A stretch of DNA of 64,000 nucleotides from Sisyra terminalis (Eukaryota; Arthropoda; Insecta; Neuroptera; Sisyridae): NCBI GenBank assembly GCA_958496175.1, contig OY292275.1, forward strand, positions 8,122,001-8,186,000, in the 5' to 3' direction. Position 1 is the stretch's first letter; every line of letters begins with the position of its first letter. The position numbers and the translations under genes were made by a program. Positions 24,400 to 35,413 of the stretch are shown here, in pieces. Under the pieces are notes generated by a model. That model was not told where the DNA came from. It saw nothing but the letters and a program-made list of their open reading frames with translations, and did no database searches.

Positions 24400-25105
24400 A
24401 TCTTAATCTGTAAATTACTCATGACGGCAGAAATATGCATCCAAACTTCAACAACTAGCAAGAGAGGAAAACAACATTTTGAATCGTTTGGTTATGCCTA
24501 ACGAATGTCATGTCCACCAAAATGAAATAATCAATAAACAAAAGTGCCAAGTCTGGACTACTGAAAATCCTACTGTATTATCCCAGAATGAATTGCACTC
24601 TGTTAAATGCACGATTCGGTGCAGATATCATCGGAGACATAATCGAATCTTTTATTTTCCAAAACGACAATGGTAATGTAAGTAATAGATTTTTAAAGAA
24701 AAACGATATAGAGGCAAGCTTCAAAAGTTTCTGAGACCTGTTGTGGAACGTTAACCAGGAATGTGGTTCCAGCAATTTGCGCTGCCTGCCGTACAGCTGA
24801 AGTCAAATTAGAAATTGTAAAACCCATTTTTGGGGATCAAATAATTTCGAGAAAATGTACCGTGGATAATCCACTGCAATATCCAAACCTGACGGTCCCT
24901 AATTTTTTATAGAGAAACCTAAAAATAAAAGTTTTCGGAAATAAACCACGAACAATTCCATAAATTGAGGAAAATATTCGTGTCGAAATAAGGGCAATAG
25001 AATGAAAGACATTTAGAAATGTAATGAGCCATGTTCTTCAAAGATCTCATTTGTGTAAAAAGTAAAATGGAAGACTTTAAAATAATTACGAATTTACGTA
25101 ATATT
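24400..25105 (+). pseudogene. Broken IS630/Tc1-mariner-like transposase (DDE_3 type)
   Basis: Successive plus-strand frames give NECHVHQNEIINKQKCQVW (family SDEAHFHLNG.VNKQNCRIW), HSVKCTIRC, FIFQNDNGNV (family FFFQNDNG), PGMWFQQ, IVKPIFGDQIISRKC, VFGNKPRTIP, IEENIRVEIRAIE and NVMSHVLQRSHLCKK. Order and spacing match the transposase type common in insects (QQDGATCHTA..., NKPRTI..LK.NIR.EI). The first catalytic Asp is Asn in NECHVH, the second is lost at WFQQFALP, and at least two frameshifts and several stops occur. The N-terminal DNA-binding half is not visible. Catalysis would need the DDE/D triad, so it is dead. Confidence 0.82.
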
Positions 25106-28100
25106 TAAGTACTATAAATACTTTTATTACGAATCTAAGTAATATAAGTAAATTTGTACTAAGTTTAAACAATATTCGAATATGTATTTTTTCTTTTTTT
25201 TTATGCTTTAAAGTAATTAATTATGCTTTAAAGTAATAAAAGGAACTAAACACCAAACATTTAGTGACCAATTTAAACTCTTTCGGGACTTTTAGACCTT
25301 TTTTTAAAGGACTCGTTTATCTAATATAGAAAGTTGTAGTTAATAATACAAAAAGCACAAATTTCAAAGAGATGTTTCTGCTTTGAAACTTATAAATAGG
25401 AATATGTGATGCTTATTTTTGATTGTATAAGGATTTTCAATAAAGCAACTTTGAATTGATCATTTTTGAATGATTTTATATTGAATTTCGAGTAAAAAAA
25501 ACTGTTTAGACCAAAATTTTTAATTACTTTTTAGAGTAAAAATCTAAGAAATCTATTATTTAATTTGCAACGATTTGCTCATATTTTACCTACAAAATTC
25601 AATAGTTAACATTGTTTTCAATTTATAGCATCAAATATCTCAAATGAAGAAATTAAAGCAAATAAATGTAATCAAGAAAGTTAATAAACTATAATGAAAT
25701 GTTGTAATTTAAATGATTATTTGCTTACATACAAACATGTATCCAATTTCTGTGATTCTTGCATTTGGGTTATTTCGTACAGTTTGTGTTGATACTACCG
25801 AATAGATCAATTGGAAAAATAAATCACGAAAATATGCTAAATATTCCATTTAGAAGAAGTCTGTTATTACTGTTGCCAGAATTTTAAGCTCAGTATTTAG
25901 CAGCAGTGTTTTTCACAGAGTTAGTAATATTTGGAGAGCTTTCTGCGATTTCATTGATTTAAAATTTACCAGATGCCTTTTTTAAAGACAAAGGTATTAA
26001 CAAAATAATTCATCTTAATATTGTGGATCAGTTTCACCATATGTTCGTCTAATGCATCGTTATTTTAATGGGAGCAAAAAAAAAAACGAAACTATTGTAT
26101 GAAAAGGTAATACAATCTGTCTAAAACTAACTCTTACGTTTTAAATAAATCCATTTCAAGGGTGAGTTAAACAACAAATACAATTCATAAAACACCACGC
26201 CATTAAAACATGTAGAAACCTGTGCTCAACATAAAATTCATGAAATGCATGAATAGAATTGCAACGATGCATTCAGTGAGGAAACTGTAAATAATATGCA
26301 GCAAGGATATTTAACTCACTTGACGTCTGAATACACAACTAACTAACAATTTCAACACAGTTGCCCACTATCTGTCTAGTTGTTAAATATCTTCACCGAA
26401 ATGTATTTATGTGTTTTAAGTATTGCATTATCTTACCAGGCAAGGGGGGAGGGGGTGGGAGGAGGACGAGTCCTGTGCTGTAATAGAACAGCACACATTT
26501 CCATTTAATGACAGTCAAAATAATTTAAATTCGAGATGGATGGCGCAGGATAAATAAGACAGGATGTGTATATATGCATTTGCATTTATTTTAAACGTGT
26601 TAACGATAGACAAAAGATATTTGTGTTGTCTCGATTCATACGAATTAATGTATATAATTTTGCACTTTGCTGATAATACTACCCGAATGGGTTTTTGTAA
26701 AACCTGTCGGTCGGTCGCTTAAATTCAAAGCAAAAATTTACATGTGATGTTTTTGCCTATGTTTAATTCGATTAATCAATGTGGGGTTGTTGTGTATGAA
26801 ATTAAATCGGAATTACATTGGTATTTTAGCTATGTTCATAGTTCATGTCGAGCACGTAACTCAGGTAAGCAAAGGTAAATACATTAATATAGATGAAATA
26901 CAAGCAATTTGGCTCGATTTGGAGCGTTACGATCATGCAAACAGTCTTCATGTCTGTTTATGTTTCGGTTCGGTAACGTGCGACCCATTATGCCAAGCAT
27001 TTCCAAACGAAAACGACCAAATCAATGTTTGTTTTCATTGTGTCGTTTAGCCGTAACACGTCACCCAAATCCAACAACGTCAACTCCCCCAGATTTCATC
27101 CCCCGTTAGCCACCGCACATAACGGCAATAATTGAAAATAATTAACAAGATTTCCAAATGGGGATGCTTCGCACAAAAACAGTTTGATTAAGATTACACA
27201 AGAAAGAAGTCATTTTGAAGTTTTGTACGATAAAGCTAAACTCTCTGGCGTTTTAAATTTCATGCTTGTCACAAGTTTTCACGGTATTCAAACGAGGGGA
27301 ATGTTTTTTTTTCTTTCGTTTTCCATTCGCTTTATGTGGAGGACGATGTTATTTTGACCGTCACAAGTATAACATTTCCTGACAGCTGTAAAGTACCAAC
27401 CAATGTTCACAATTTTCTTTGTCGTTTTCGCATTAATGAACATCAAGAAAAAATGGAATGAATGGATTTGAAAAATAACCAAGTAGAAGTAATATGACTT
27501 CTTGAAAGAATGGAATTTTCGTATCATATAAATTGTAATCTTGTCATTGATTTTTTTTTAATTATTTACTAATAAAGACATATTTTACTAACTTTTTAAA
27601 TCATTTAAAGTAAACATTTTATTCTATTTTCTTACCAAAATTATCAGCTTTTAGAGTAGTCACTAACTGTCATAACATACGGGATATTTTTATATTCTTC
27701 ATATTACAAACATATTCATATCTAAAAACACAATTTTAACGCCTTTAAAAGTATACATCTCATAAACTATTGCTTTAAGTAACAAAAATCTTTGGTAATG
27801 TTTAATCAATTTAAAGAAATAAGCGGTGATATTCCACAGGATTATGTAAATTATATGATGTATGACTACCGTGAATCAAATCACCCGCAAATCAATCAGC
27901 AATGCAAAAATAGTTCAAAGTTTTAAATTTGAACAATTGCACGGAATCCAATTCTTCCATAACTGCGGTTACATATTCATATAATACGATTAATCATAAT
28001 TACAAATTGAACAATATTTTAACCAGTTTATAGCTACATATCCATGCTAATATATTTCCAACCATTCTAAATACTGTATAGCATCAAAAAATTATTTTTT

Positions 28101-28128
28101 TTATTGACTTATATGACAAAAATTGCTC
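25106..28128. other. No gene found
   Basis: AT-rich with a 17-bp direct repeat (ttatgctttaaagtaat at about 25201 and 25219). A G-rich run occurs near 26443-26470. A GC-richer part at 26690-27120 holds overlapping ORFs (26781-27050, 26909-27109) without domains. Nothing else was recognised. Confidence 0.4.
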
Positions 28129-28399
28129 CCTAAATGCAAGGGCGAATTGGGGGGGGGCACGTCCCTCCAAGGAATTTTGTACTGTGGAGATTCCATAACA
28201 GTATATACTTAGAAGCAAATCAAATTATTAAAGTTGTTAAAACATATGAATAAAATAACAAAAAGAACATTAGTGAAACTCTTGTCTATTTTTGGCTAGA
28301 ATTGTGAATTTTTTTCCTGATCCCTTTCACGCACTTTCAAATGAAAGATGATATTATCCCCCCCCCAAAAAAAATCCTAAATCCGCCCTTGCCTAAATG
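28129..28399. mobile_element. hAT-type MITE, 255 bp, perfect 8-bp TSD
   Basis: The element at 28137-28391 is flanked by cctaaatg on both sides (28129-28136 and 28392-28399). The ends are CAAGGGCGAATTGGGGGG and, reverse-complemented on the right, CAAGGGCGGATTTAGG followed by T and G runs. The C/G-tract after the terminus is shared by both arms. Terminus CA(A/G)GGGCGGAT with an 8-bp duplication fits hAT non-autonomous elements. There is no coding capacity. The intact duplication suggests a fairly recent insertion. Confidence 0.9.
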
Positions 28400-29339
28400 T
28401 ATCATGATCAATAATCATTCATTACTACTTACAAAATTCAGATTTTAAAGAATTTGATTGTTGATAGTTAGGTTTGGATTTTTTATTTTTTCTGATATTT
28501 TTATTAGACAATCAAACAAAAACTCTAAATATTGCATTTTTTGGTATGAAACCATATTGGAGCCATTGATTTTGAAAGTACTCTAAATCCGTTGTAAAGG
28601 CAGTTCGTATGATAACTTTTGTAATTGAAATTAGGACAAATTTGGTTCATTACAAAAGCATTAAATTTCACAAATAATTAATTAAATACAAAAGTAATAA
28701 ATACTTTCATAATTAAACTTATGTTTTAATAATTTGAAAAAAAGAAAAGAATAAAGAAATCAACCTTGAAATGGACTTAAGCTACTTACAGTATAAACAG
28801 TTCATATAAATACATTCATAGTATCAAAATAAAATGCCTTGTTTAGTTGTAACAAAAACAGATATTTCATTTTATTTTATCAAAAAAAAGTTATTTTTTG
28901 GTATAATAAGTGGTAAAAATTGGTTAAACGGCACTTTGATTATAAAATTTAAAACTTTGATTGTTGATCAGAAACCACGTGTTATACCAAACAAACTTTC
29001 ATCACACCTTTATGCCCTTTTGGGGGAGGAATTTTGAAAATTTCCTTTCTACATTATAGACCAGAAGTCATAAAAGTATTTATTTTGATATAAGGATCAA
29101 TTTGTTACCTCGAAATGTGCATTACTTAGAAATAAATTATCATTTTTATTGTATTTATGGTTCACTATTTTGGCAATAATGCCATAAAAGATAGATATAT
29201 GTTGTTGTGGGCTTTTTTTAGGATTATTTAAGATAAAAATTTCCATTACACATTACATACGTGTAACTCTTATGGTTTTTGCAAATTACGCCAGAATAGC
29301 ACGAAGATGGCAGATTTTTTTCTACTTACTTGACACTTA
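28400..29339. other. No gene found
   Basis: AT-rich DNA; the ORF at 28834-29037 has no domain and is likely chance. Confidence 0.4.
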
Positions 29340-29520
29340 TCGTTGTATTTTTGACAATTCACATAATATTTTTGAAATTTTTTACCTATAGGTTATTGAA
29401 ATGAATGAGCTATACTTTTGTAAAGTTTCATTAAAATCCAATCGGTACTTTTTGTGCAAAAGAGTTACAAAGATACATATAAACTTTCGCGTTTGTAATA
29501 TTAATATGATTAAATAAGAT
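29340..29520 (+). repeat. Possible 3' end of a dispersed retroelement
   Basis: The string caaaagagttacaaagatac is followed by ATATAAACTTTCGCG and tttgtaatattaatatgat. Endings of this type (ACAAACTTTCGC, TTTATAATATTAGTA) are, as I recall, frequent at the 3' ends of dispersed insect repeats. Only one copy lies in this window, so the call rests on recalled similarity and needs a repeat-library search. Confidence 0.4.
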
Positions 29521-31745
29521 TTAGAATGAAAATTTGTACGATAACTATCGTACATAGGTCGGTGAATATAGAAATGTTTCCATTTTTACAGTTTATTTAT
29601 TAAAATGTAATCTTAGTAAAGTTTGAAACAGATCGTGAGACTCGAGAGTCCAAAGGGATCCAATGAAAATTGAATTTGCCCGTCCGATTCGTAGTGGAGA
29701 TCCATCAGAATTCTAGTGGATTAGTTTTGAAACTGTCTGGTCTAAAAGCCAATAATCTAATCAAGTGTTCCAGAATGGTTTCGTGTACAACAGGAATGTA
29801 TTCGTATATACGTTAACGACATACAGTAATTTGAGTACATTGGAGTAACGATATTAAGGTTTAAAACCGTTGAGGGATAAACTGTTGTCTCCATTTGTTC
29901 TAATGTGGTTATGTGTTCGAAATACATCAACGAGCATGGTTTATCATTGCTCCATAACTTGTTCGGTTTATCACAGAGCTTACTTAAGATTTGCTCTTAT
30001 CACCACATACGATAACGTTATATAGCCGCAAGCTTAATAAATTCGAAATTGTTACGATGAAGTTTTGAAAGTTTTTTTTTTTTTTTTTTAAATAGGATCG
30101 TAAAATGTTTCATCCAAATCACAAAACAAGTAGAATAATTTCACAGAAGAGCACACACCGAAAAAAAAGTAGGAGTAATAAACATTGATGATAATGAAAC
30201 CATGATGAGGATGTAAACACATTGTTGTTAACCTCAACAAACGGCGGTGGTACGTTTTAGCTTGTGGAGGCCGGCATCGCTCCCGGTTCCGGTGGCGTTA
30301 TGAGACGTCCCCCGGGACCAATAAATACAACTCTCCACTTTCCGGCGTGCTACAACCACTACGTAGCCCTCGTATACAGTCGACTCTATAGTTACTCGCC
30401 ACCTCCGACCGCTTTTCCAATGTTTGTGTAGGTGGGATTTTCCTAGTATGGCCCGCGTTATACTATCCTATCTATCCCTCAGACCATACCACATACTCTC
30501 CGCCCGTCAATGCATTCAGTCAGACTTTGCACAACTAAATACTGACATCAGAGATATTTTCCACTTTGATTTTATATACACTCCACTTCAATGTATTATA
30601 TTGCGATTATTGCACTTAGCCTTTTAGTGCGATTAAACTATCAAACATGCAACTGAAAATGCATTCAAGGACGAGCAAAATAAACTTCTGGCGCAAATGC
30701 TAAGTTTACAATCTCAACTTATAACTTTGCAGTTTTTATGTCTTCCTGCTATTTTAATTTACTTTTCTATTTTTCAAAAAATAAAATTTTACGATCCACA
30801 GATAAGATCCTAACATTTCTATTCTATTTTCTGTTTTATACAAATTAACAGTTGTAAAAGAAAAGTATAAAAAGAAACTTTTAATCAATTTAGTGAACAG
30901 AGAAGAAGCAAAAAGTTTCATCAATTAAGGTTTCACAATTTTCTAATAAAAAAGGTAAAATCTTGAAAAACAAACGATGATAAAACTGCATTCAGTCCAA
31001 TTGTTAATAAGTACAATTGGTACAAATTATAGTAGTAAGGTCATCATTACAAATTTTCAACATGAAGCATTGTTGACTAGTATTAACATATTTTTTTTTC
31101 GATTTGTGATATAAAAATGAGGAAAATTTTCTTTGCCCTATCCCAAAATTAACAAATTGGGACGCAACATCAGCACTCGAAAACCAAACATTGAAAATAA
31201 ATTATTATTCGACAGTTATTCATTTTTAAGAAAATATATAAAAGGAAAGTGTCAAGTTTTTTAAAGAAAATAACTAGTTAAGCAGTCTTGCTGTGACTAC
31301 TTTTGAATCTAATTGTTGAGGAGATCAATTGTTCTCTAATTTAAAGTAAAAGTCTAAGGGAATAGTAAAAAGTTTATAACAAAACATCTTATCATGGAAA
31401 AATAAGTCAAAACTTGAGATTTCTCAAAATTTCCATAAAACCCAAAGGTAAATGCTTACAACCACAGTTCCCCCATTTTTTTTAGGTTTAAAACCTATAA
31501 ACAAGGGGTCCAGGGGTGAAGCCTAAAAGTTAATTGTTACGGCTCATATCCATTTTACCAATATCAATATTAATAAAGGAAACGTTATATTTTCGATATT
31601 GTTATTAATTAAATTCATGAAAAAATTAGGCCATAATTTAAAAACATTTCTATCTTTAGATCAATCGAGAACATCTTTAGATAATCTCAACCCTTAGAAT
31701 CCTGTTTATAGTTTTTTAGCACAAATAATTGGTGGAGCTTTGGTG
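29521..31745. other. No gene found; GC-rich island at 30235-30435
   Basis: Bases 30235-30435 are strongly GC-rich for this window (GGAGGCCGGCATCGCTCCCG, CGTCCCCCGGGACC). No recognisable peptide was seen in any frame; the ORF starting at 30424 has no domain. It could be a conserved regulatory island or untranslated exon. An 18-T run lies at about 30072-30089. Confidence 0.4.
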
Positions 31746-31935
31746 GTAAGCTCTTAGTACCCACAGTTTTTCATGAAAAATCTGGAGAATAATCCATCTA
31801 AAAAAGTTATGTTTTAAATATCGATATCTCGTAAACTAAGCAAGATATCGAAAAAATTTATTCATTATTTTCGTTTTATTTTATCAAGATCCATAAGAAT
31901 CCGTCTTCAAATCGTGGCACCGGAAGAATCGTATT
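31746..31935 (+). repeat. Dispersed repeat, copy 1 (pairs with 38403-38640)
   Basis: The segment contains ATATCGATATCTCGTAAAC, then AAGATATCGAAAAAATT, and ends TTCAAATCGTGGCACCGGAA. The reverse complement of 38403-38640 has the same words in the same order (TATCGATATATCGTAAGG, GATATATCAAAAAAAA, TTAAATCGTAGCACCGGAAG). Identity is moderate, so the copies are old. No ORF or termini were recognised. Confidence 0.55.
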
Positions 31936-34443
31936 ATCCCCTTTTACTGGACTACGATTCTGATAGCGATTAAACAATTAATAAATATAAAAAAATGTTT
32001 TAGGTGTCAAATATAAAGAATTAATGAATTTAAATCTGTCAATGCACAAAACATTCCAATGCATTGTATGTATTCTTGCGAATACGTACTCGTATATTTT
32101 GCGTATGGCATTGAATTTGGGCGTGGCTTGTAAAATTTTTAAAATTTCAATAATCAAAACAAATGAAAACATTTAAATCTTGCTATTCCATTGGCTAGTT
32201 GCGTCTTGCATTGAGAAGTGTGTCTGCTGTTATCAGATATTAACAAGTTGCTCATGGCTGATTTCAGTGACCATAATATATGAACCTTATTGATAGAGCT
32301 ATGGAAAAATATTTTCCCAAAATATTTTTATAAACATTTAGGAAAACATTACAAAATATGTTTTGTATATATATTTTTTTTTGTAAATTTATCTTCATTT
32401 TTATGTGCAAAATCAAATAACATTCAGCGCGAAAATGGTTTTATTTATTTATTTTTTCAGTTTGTACTACTTATTCTTTCAAAATATCTGAAATTTTTTA
32501 ATCATTATAAGGAAAGTATATACAACGTAAGAAGAAATATTTTTTATAGATTTTATAAAACTATATACCTACTAGGTAAATGGATATTTATTTTTTTATT
32601 AAAAGCTCTTATCAACCCCTAAATTATATTATTGAAGTTTTGGACCAAATCATTTTTTTTTCTATTTCGTATTTATTTATTTTTTTTGATATAAAAGTTG
32701 ATTAAGTAAAGATCTTAAACTTCCAGAATCTTTGTATTTAATTAGCACCTATCTATATAATCTTAAGTATCATTACAATATCTTTCCTAGGCGGACTTAC
32801 TAAATGCTTATAGCTGTAGGCAGGCCCTTTAGTAGGCATTTTTGCAAAGAAATCACAAAATACTATTAATAGACAAGATGGAAGCAAAATTTATTAACCA
32901 CAAAATCATTTTTGATTCAATGTAAAAAAGGACAAATCTAAAACTTTCTATTATCCAGAATTACCAATAAGCATAATTGCATATTCAATATATATAACAC
33001 ATGTATATTGTAACGTTAATTCATTTTTCAAATGCTATACAATATAAAAAATTAAAAATATCAATATTCACAATTGACAATACATATAAAACTTACAAAA
33101 AGTTTTCTTTAAATTGATCAAATGCTTTTAATTTGCACTTATTTTTTAAAACATCGCATTTATTTTTATATTCATAACATTAAAAAATTCAATTATTAAA
33201 AATATCGATCTAATTTATTTAATGAAAAAGTGAAGTTTAATGCAAAGGAAAATAAACATTTAATTAAAACCCGAGACACTTATTGATTTCATAAATTATA
33301 ACGTAAATAGAACGCCTACACAGAAATATAAAACCAATCTTCAATTAAACTTTAAAAAATTTAATGCAAATTTTAATTTCATAAAACATAGTCGGAAAGA
33401 ACGTAAAATCAGAAATTGTTCCGTAAAATCGATTTGTAAAGAAAATAAATTATGGATGTAACGAATAATTATTTATTGTTAGAACTTTGATTTCAAATTT
33501 AGCACTAGGGTTTAATATACTTTTGTTCCAATTCTGAGGAGGGTAGTTATCCAATCGTGGAAAATGTAAGGGTGTTGTATATATGTGATATTATAACTCG
33601 TTCATGTTATAAGTTTCGACCCTGCGTATTCTATATTTATGAAAATGATCGCGATTCGCGTCTAATAACTAATTCCAGGAATATTGAATTATATAATTTA
33701 ATAACTAGCTTACAATTAAACTCATTGGAAATGTTCGGAATTAAAAGGTTGTCGAGGATAGTGAACTTGGCGGTAGTAGTAGTAGGAAAGTACCACGAGC
33801 AACTTGTTAACATGCGACGTTATTTCATGTCTTTGAACGGAAAAATACAAATGCATGTGCGAAAGAAAAAGAGGGAAATGAAAGAGAAATGTATAGAGAC
33901 GACCACTTTACAAAACTACGTGGCGTGTCCAATGCCATTTCCATTTTATTGGAAACAGGCTTGGACTTGTGGATGGTTTTATTCTTCGTCCTGGTTTTCC
34001 TCCCATTGCGTTTTTCACTGATTTTATAGTGAAACTTTTTTCATTTTTCTTTCGGTTGCCGTGGCATGTTTGATTTTCCCCGAGTGCATATCATAAATTT
34101 AATTTGTACCACTCTTTTATTAAAATTTACTCTCGAGCCGGGCATTCTTTGGATGAGCTTTGTAGTATAAAATATTTCTGAATTATTTCTTTAAAAAATG
34201 AAGAAAATTTGAAACTTAATTTTTTTCAAAGTGGTTTTTGTCATTAAATCATGAACGGTTCTGATGAATTCCTATCCATTTGCGACAAATTACTTCCAGA
34301 TTTGCTAATATTCAAAAATTTATGCATAAAAAATAGAATCTTGCAGGTATACATACAAATATTAGCGTAGTATGGATGTAGGAGGCCCATAGCCTCGAAT
34401 AATACATGAAAATGAGGTGAAATTTTGACATTGGTAATCCCAT
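31936..34443. other. No supported gene; contains the longest ORF of the window
   Basis: The plus-strand ORF at 33557-34021 (154 codons, starting MENVRVLYICDIITR) is the longest here. It has a Lys/Arg-rich stretch (KKKREMKEK) but no domain, signal peptide or neighbour that supports it. The ORF at 32290-32622 is Phe/Tyr/Ile-rich, as expected from AT-rich DNA. I see no exon structure. Confidence 0.35.
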
Positions 34444-35413
34444 GAATGAGGAGATGTTGGAACTCATTCGAAGGGTTGAAATCGTGAGCCAAGATTTTGG
34501 TTTAAAAATTAACGCCAATAAGACCAAAATAATGATCGTTGACCGTGCAATCGAACATTAAAATCAGCCGGAAAGAATAGGCCCCTTCTTGGTTGTGGAT
34601 AGCTTTGTTTATCTGGAATCGATGGTACATAAATCCGGATCATGTGAGGGCGAAATTAGACGACGCATTGAAATCTCTAGATCTGTCGTAACATAATTGT
34701 CCAAAATATGGAAGGACCGCAACATATTAAAACTACTAAAATCAGATTAGTTGGTACACTGATTTTTCCTATCTTCTCCTACGCTTCGGAAACGAGGACT
34801 ATCAGTGTAACTGATCGGCGACAAATTGATGCCTTCGAAATGTGGGTCTGGAGGAGAATGCTACGGAACCCATGGACGGCTAAAAGAACTAATGTCTCTG
34901 TCTTGAACGAAGTTAAACCAGTCCAAAGACTCTCTTCACTGACATATGGACGAATCCTCAGGTTTTTCGGTCATATCGCGCGCCACGAGACCATGGAAAA
35001 GCTAATGGTAAAAGGACAACCTGAAGGGAAAAAAAACGAGGACGATCGCCAACTCGTTGGACGGAAATGGTGGAAAAGCTCGTTGATTCGAGTTTCGCGT
35101 CTGCAACGCGACAGGCAAAAGAGCGTAATCGCTGAAGAAGGACCATCCAACAGGTTCTGAGAAATCTGGAACTCCCCAAGGTTTGTAAATTACACAGGTT
35201 GCTCCATTAGAAAAAAAAATGACGTCATACGAAGAATTTTGAAATTGATCAGTCTGAAGATATGTACGAATTTCTTCCGGATACGTCACGTATCCATCAC
35301 GTAGCCACCATGAGGCCACCTGTGTATTTTATAAACCTTGGAAACTTCCCACGTGACAGCCATTTTTTTAATCGCCATACATCGGCAGTGATGTTGGGTT
35401 AAGAAGAAGAAGA
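34444..35413 (+). pseudogene. Decayed RTE/BovB-like LINE 3' end, with a nested MITE
   Basis: In order: NEEMLELIRRV...QDFGLKINANKTKIM (reverse-transcriptase region after motif C), SFVYLESMV, LSKIWKDRN, then in another frame TKIRLVGTLIFPIFSYASET, RQIDAFEMWVWRRMLRNPWT, AKRTNVSVLNEV and RILRFFGHIARHETMEKLMV. This is the canonical C-terminal order of RTE-like ORF2 (FEMWCWRRMLRIPWTA.RTN...GHI.RH). A stop near 34559, another near 34693 and a frameshift near 34720 kill it. The ORF tail is interrupted at 35176 by a 166-bp MITE. The last element part (CGCCATACATCGGCAGTGAT, then an AAG run at 35401-35413) resumes after it and ends in the short-repeat tail usual for RTE elements. Confidence 0.88.
35176..35341. 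mobile_element. 166-bp palindromic MITE nested in the RTE-like 3' end
   Basis: The ends are CCAAGGTTTGTAAATTACAC and, reverse-complemented on the right, CCAAGGTTTATAAAATACAC, both leading into AGGTKGC. A looser palindrome continues inward and includes TGACGTCA against TGACGTATCC. The flanks aactcc and aacttcc may be a decayed target duplication. RTE-derived sequence continues on both sides, so this insertion is younger than the RTE copy. Confidence 0.8.

Noticed and set aside
32290..32622. 110-codon Phe/Tyr/Ile-rich ORF that looks like a membrane protein
   Set aside because: Hydrophobicity follows from T-rich codons in AT-rich DNA. No conserved pattern was seen.
33557..34021. 154-codon ORF, longest in the window
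   Set aside because: No recognisable domain, signal peptide, codon bias or splice context. One ORF of this size is plausible by chance in 64 kb read in six frames.
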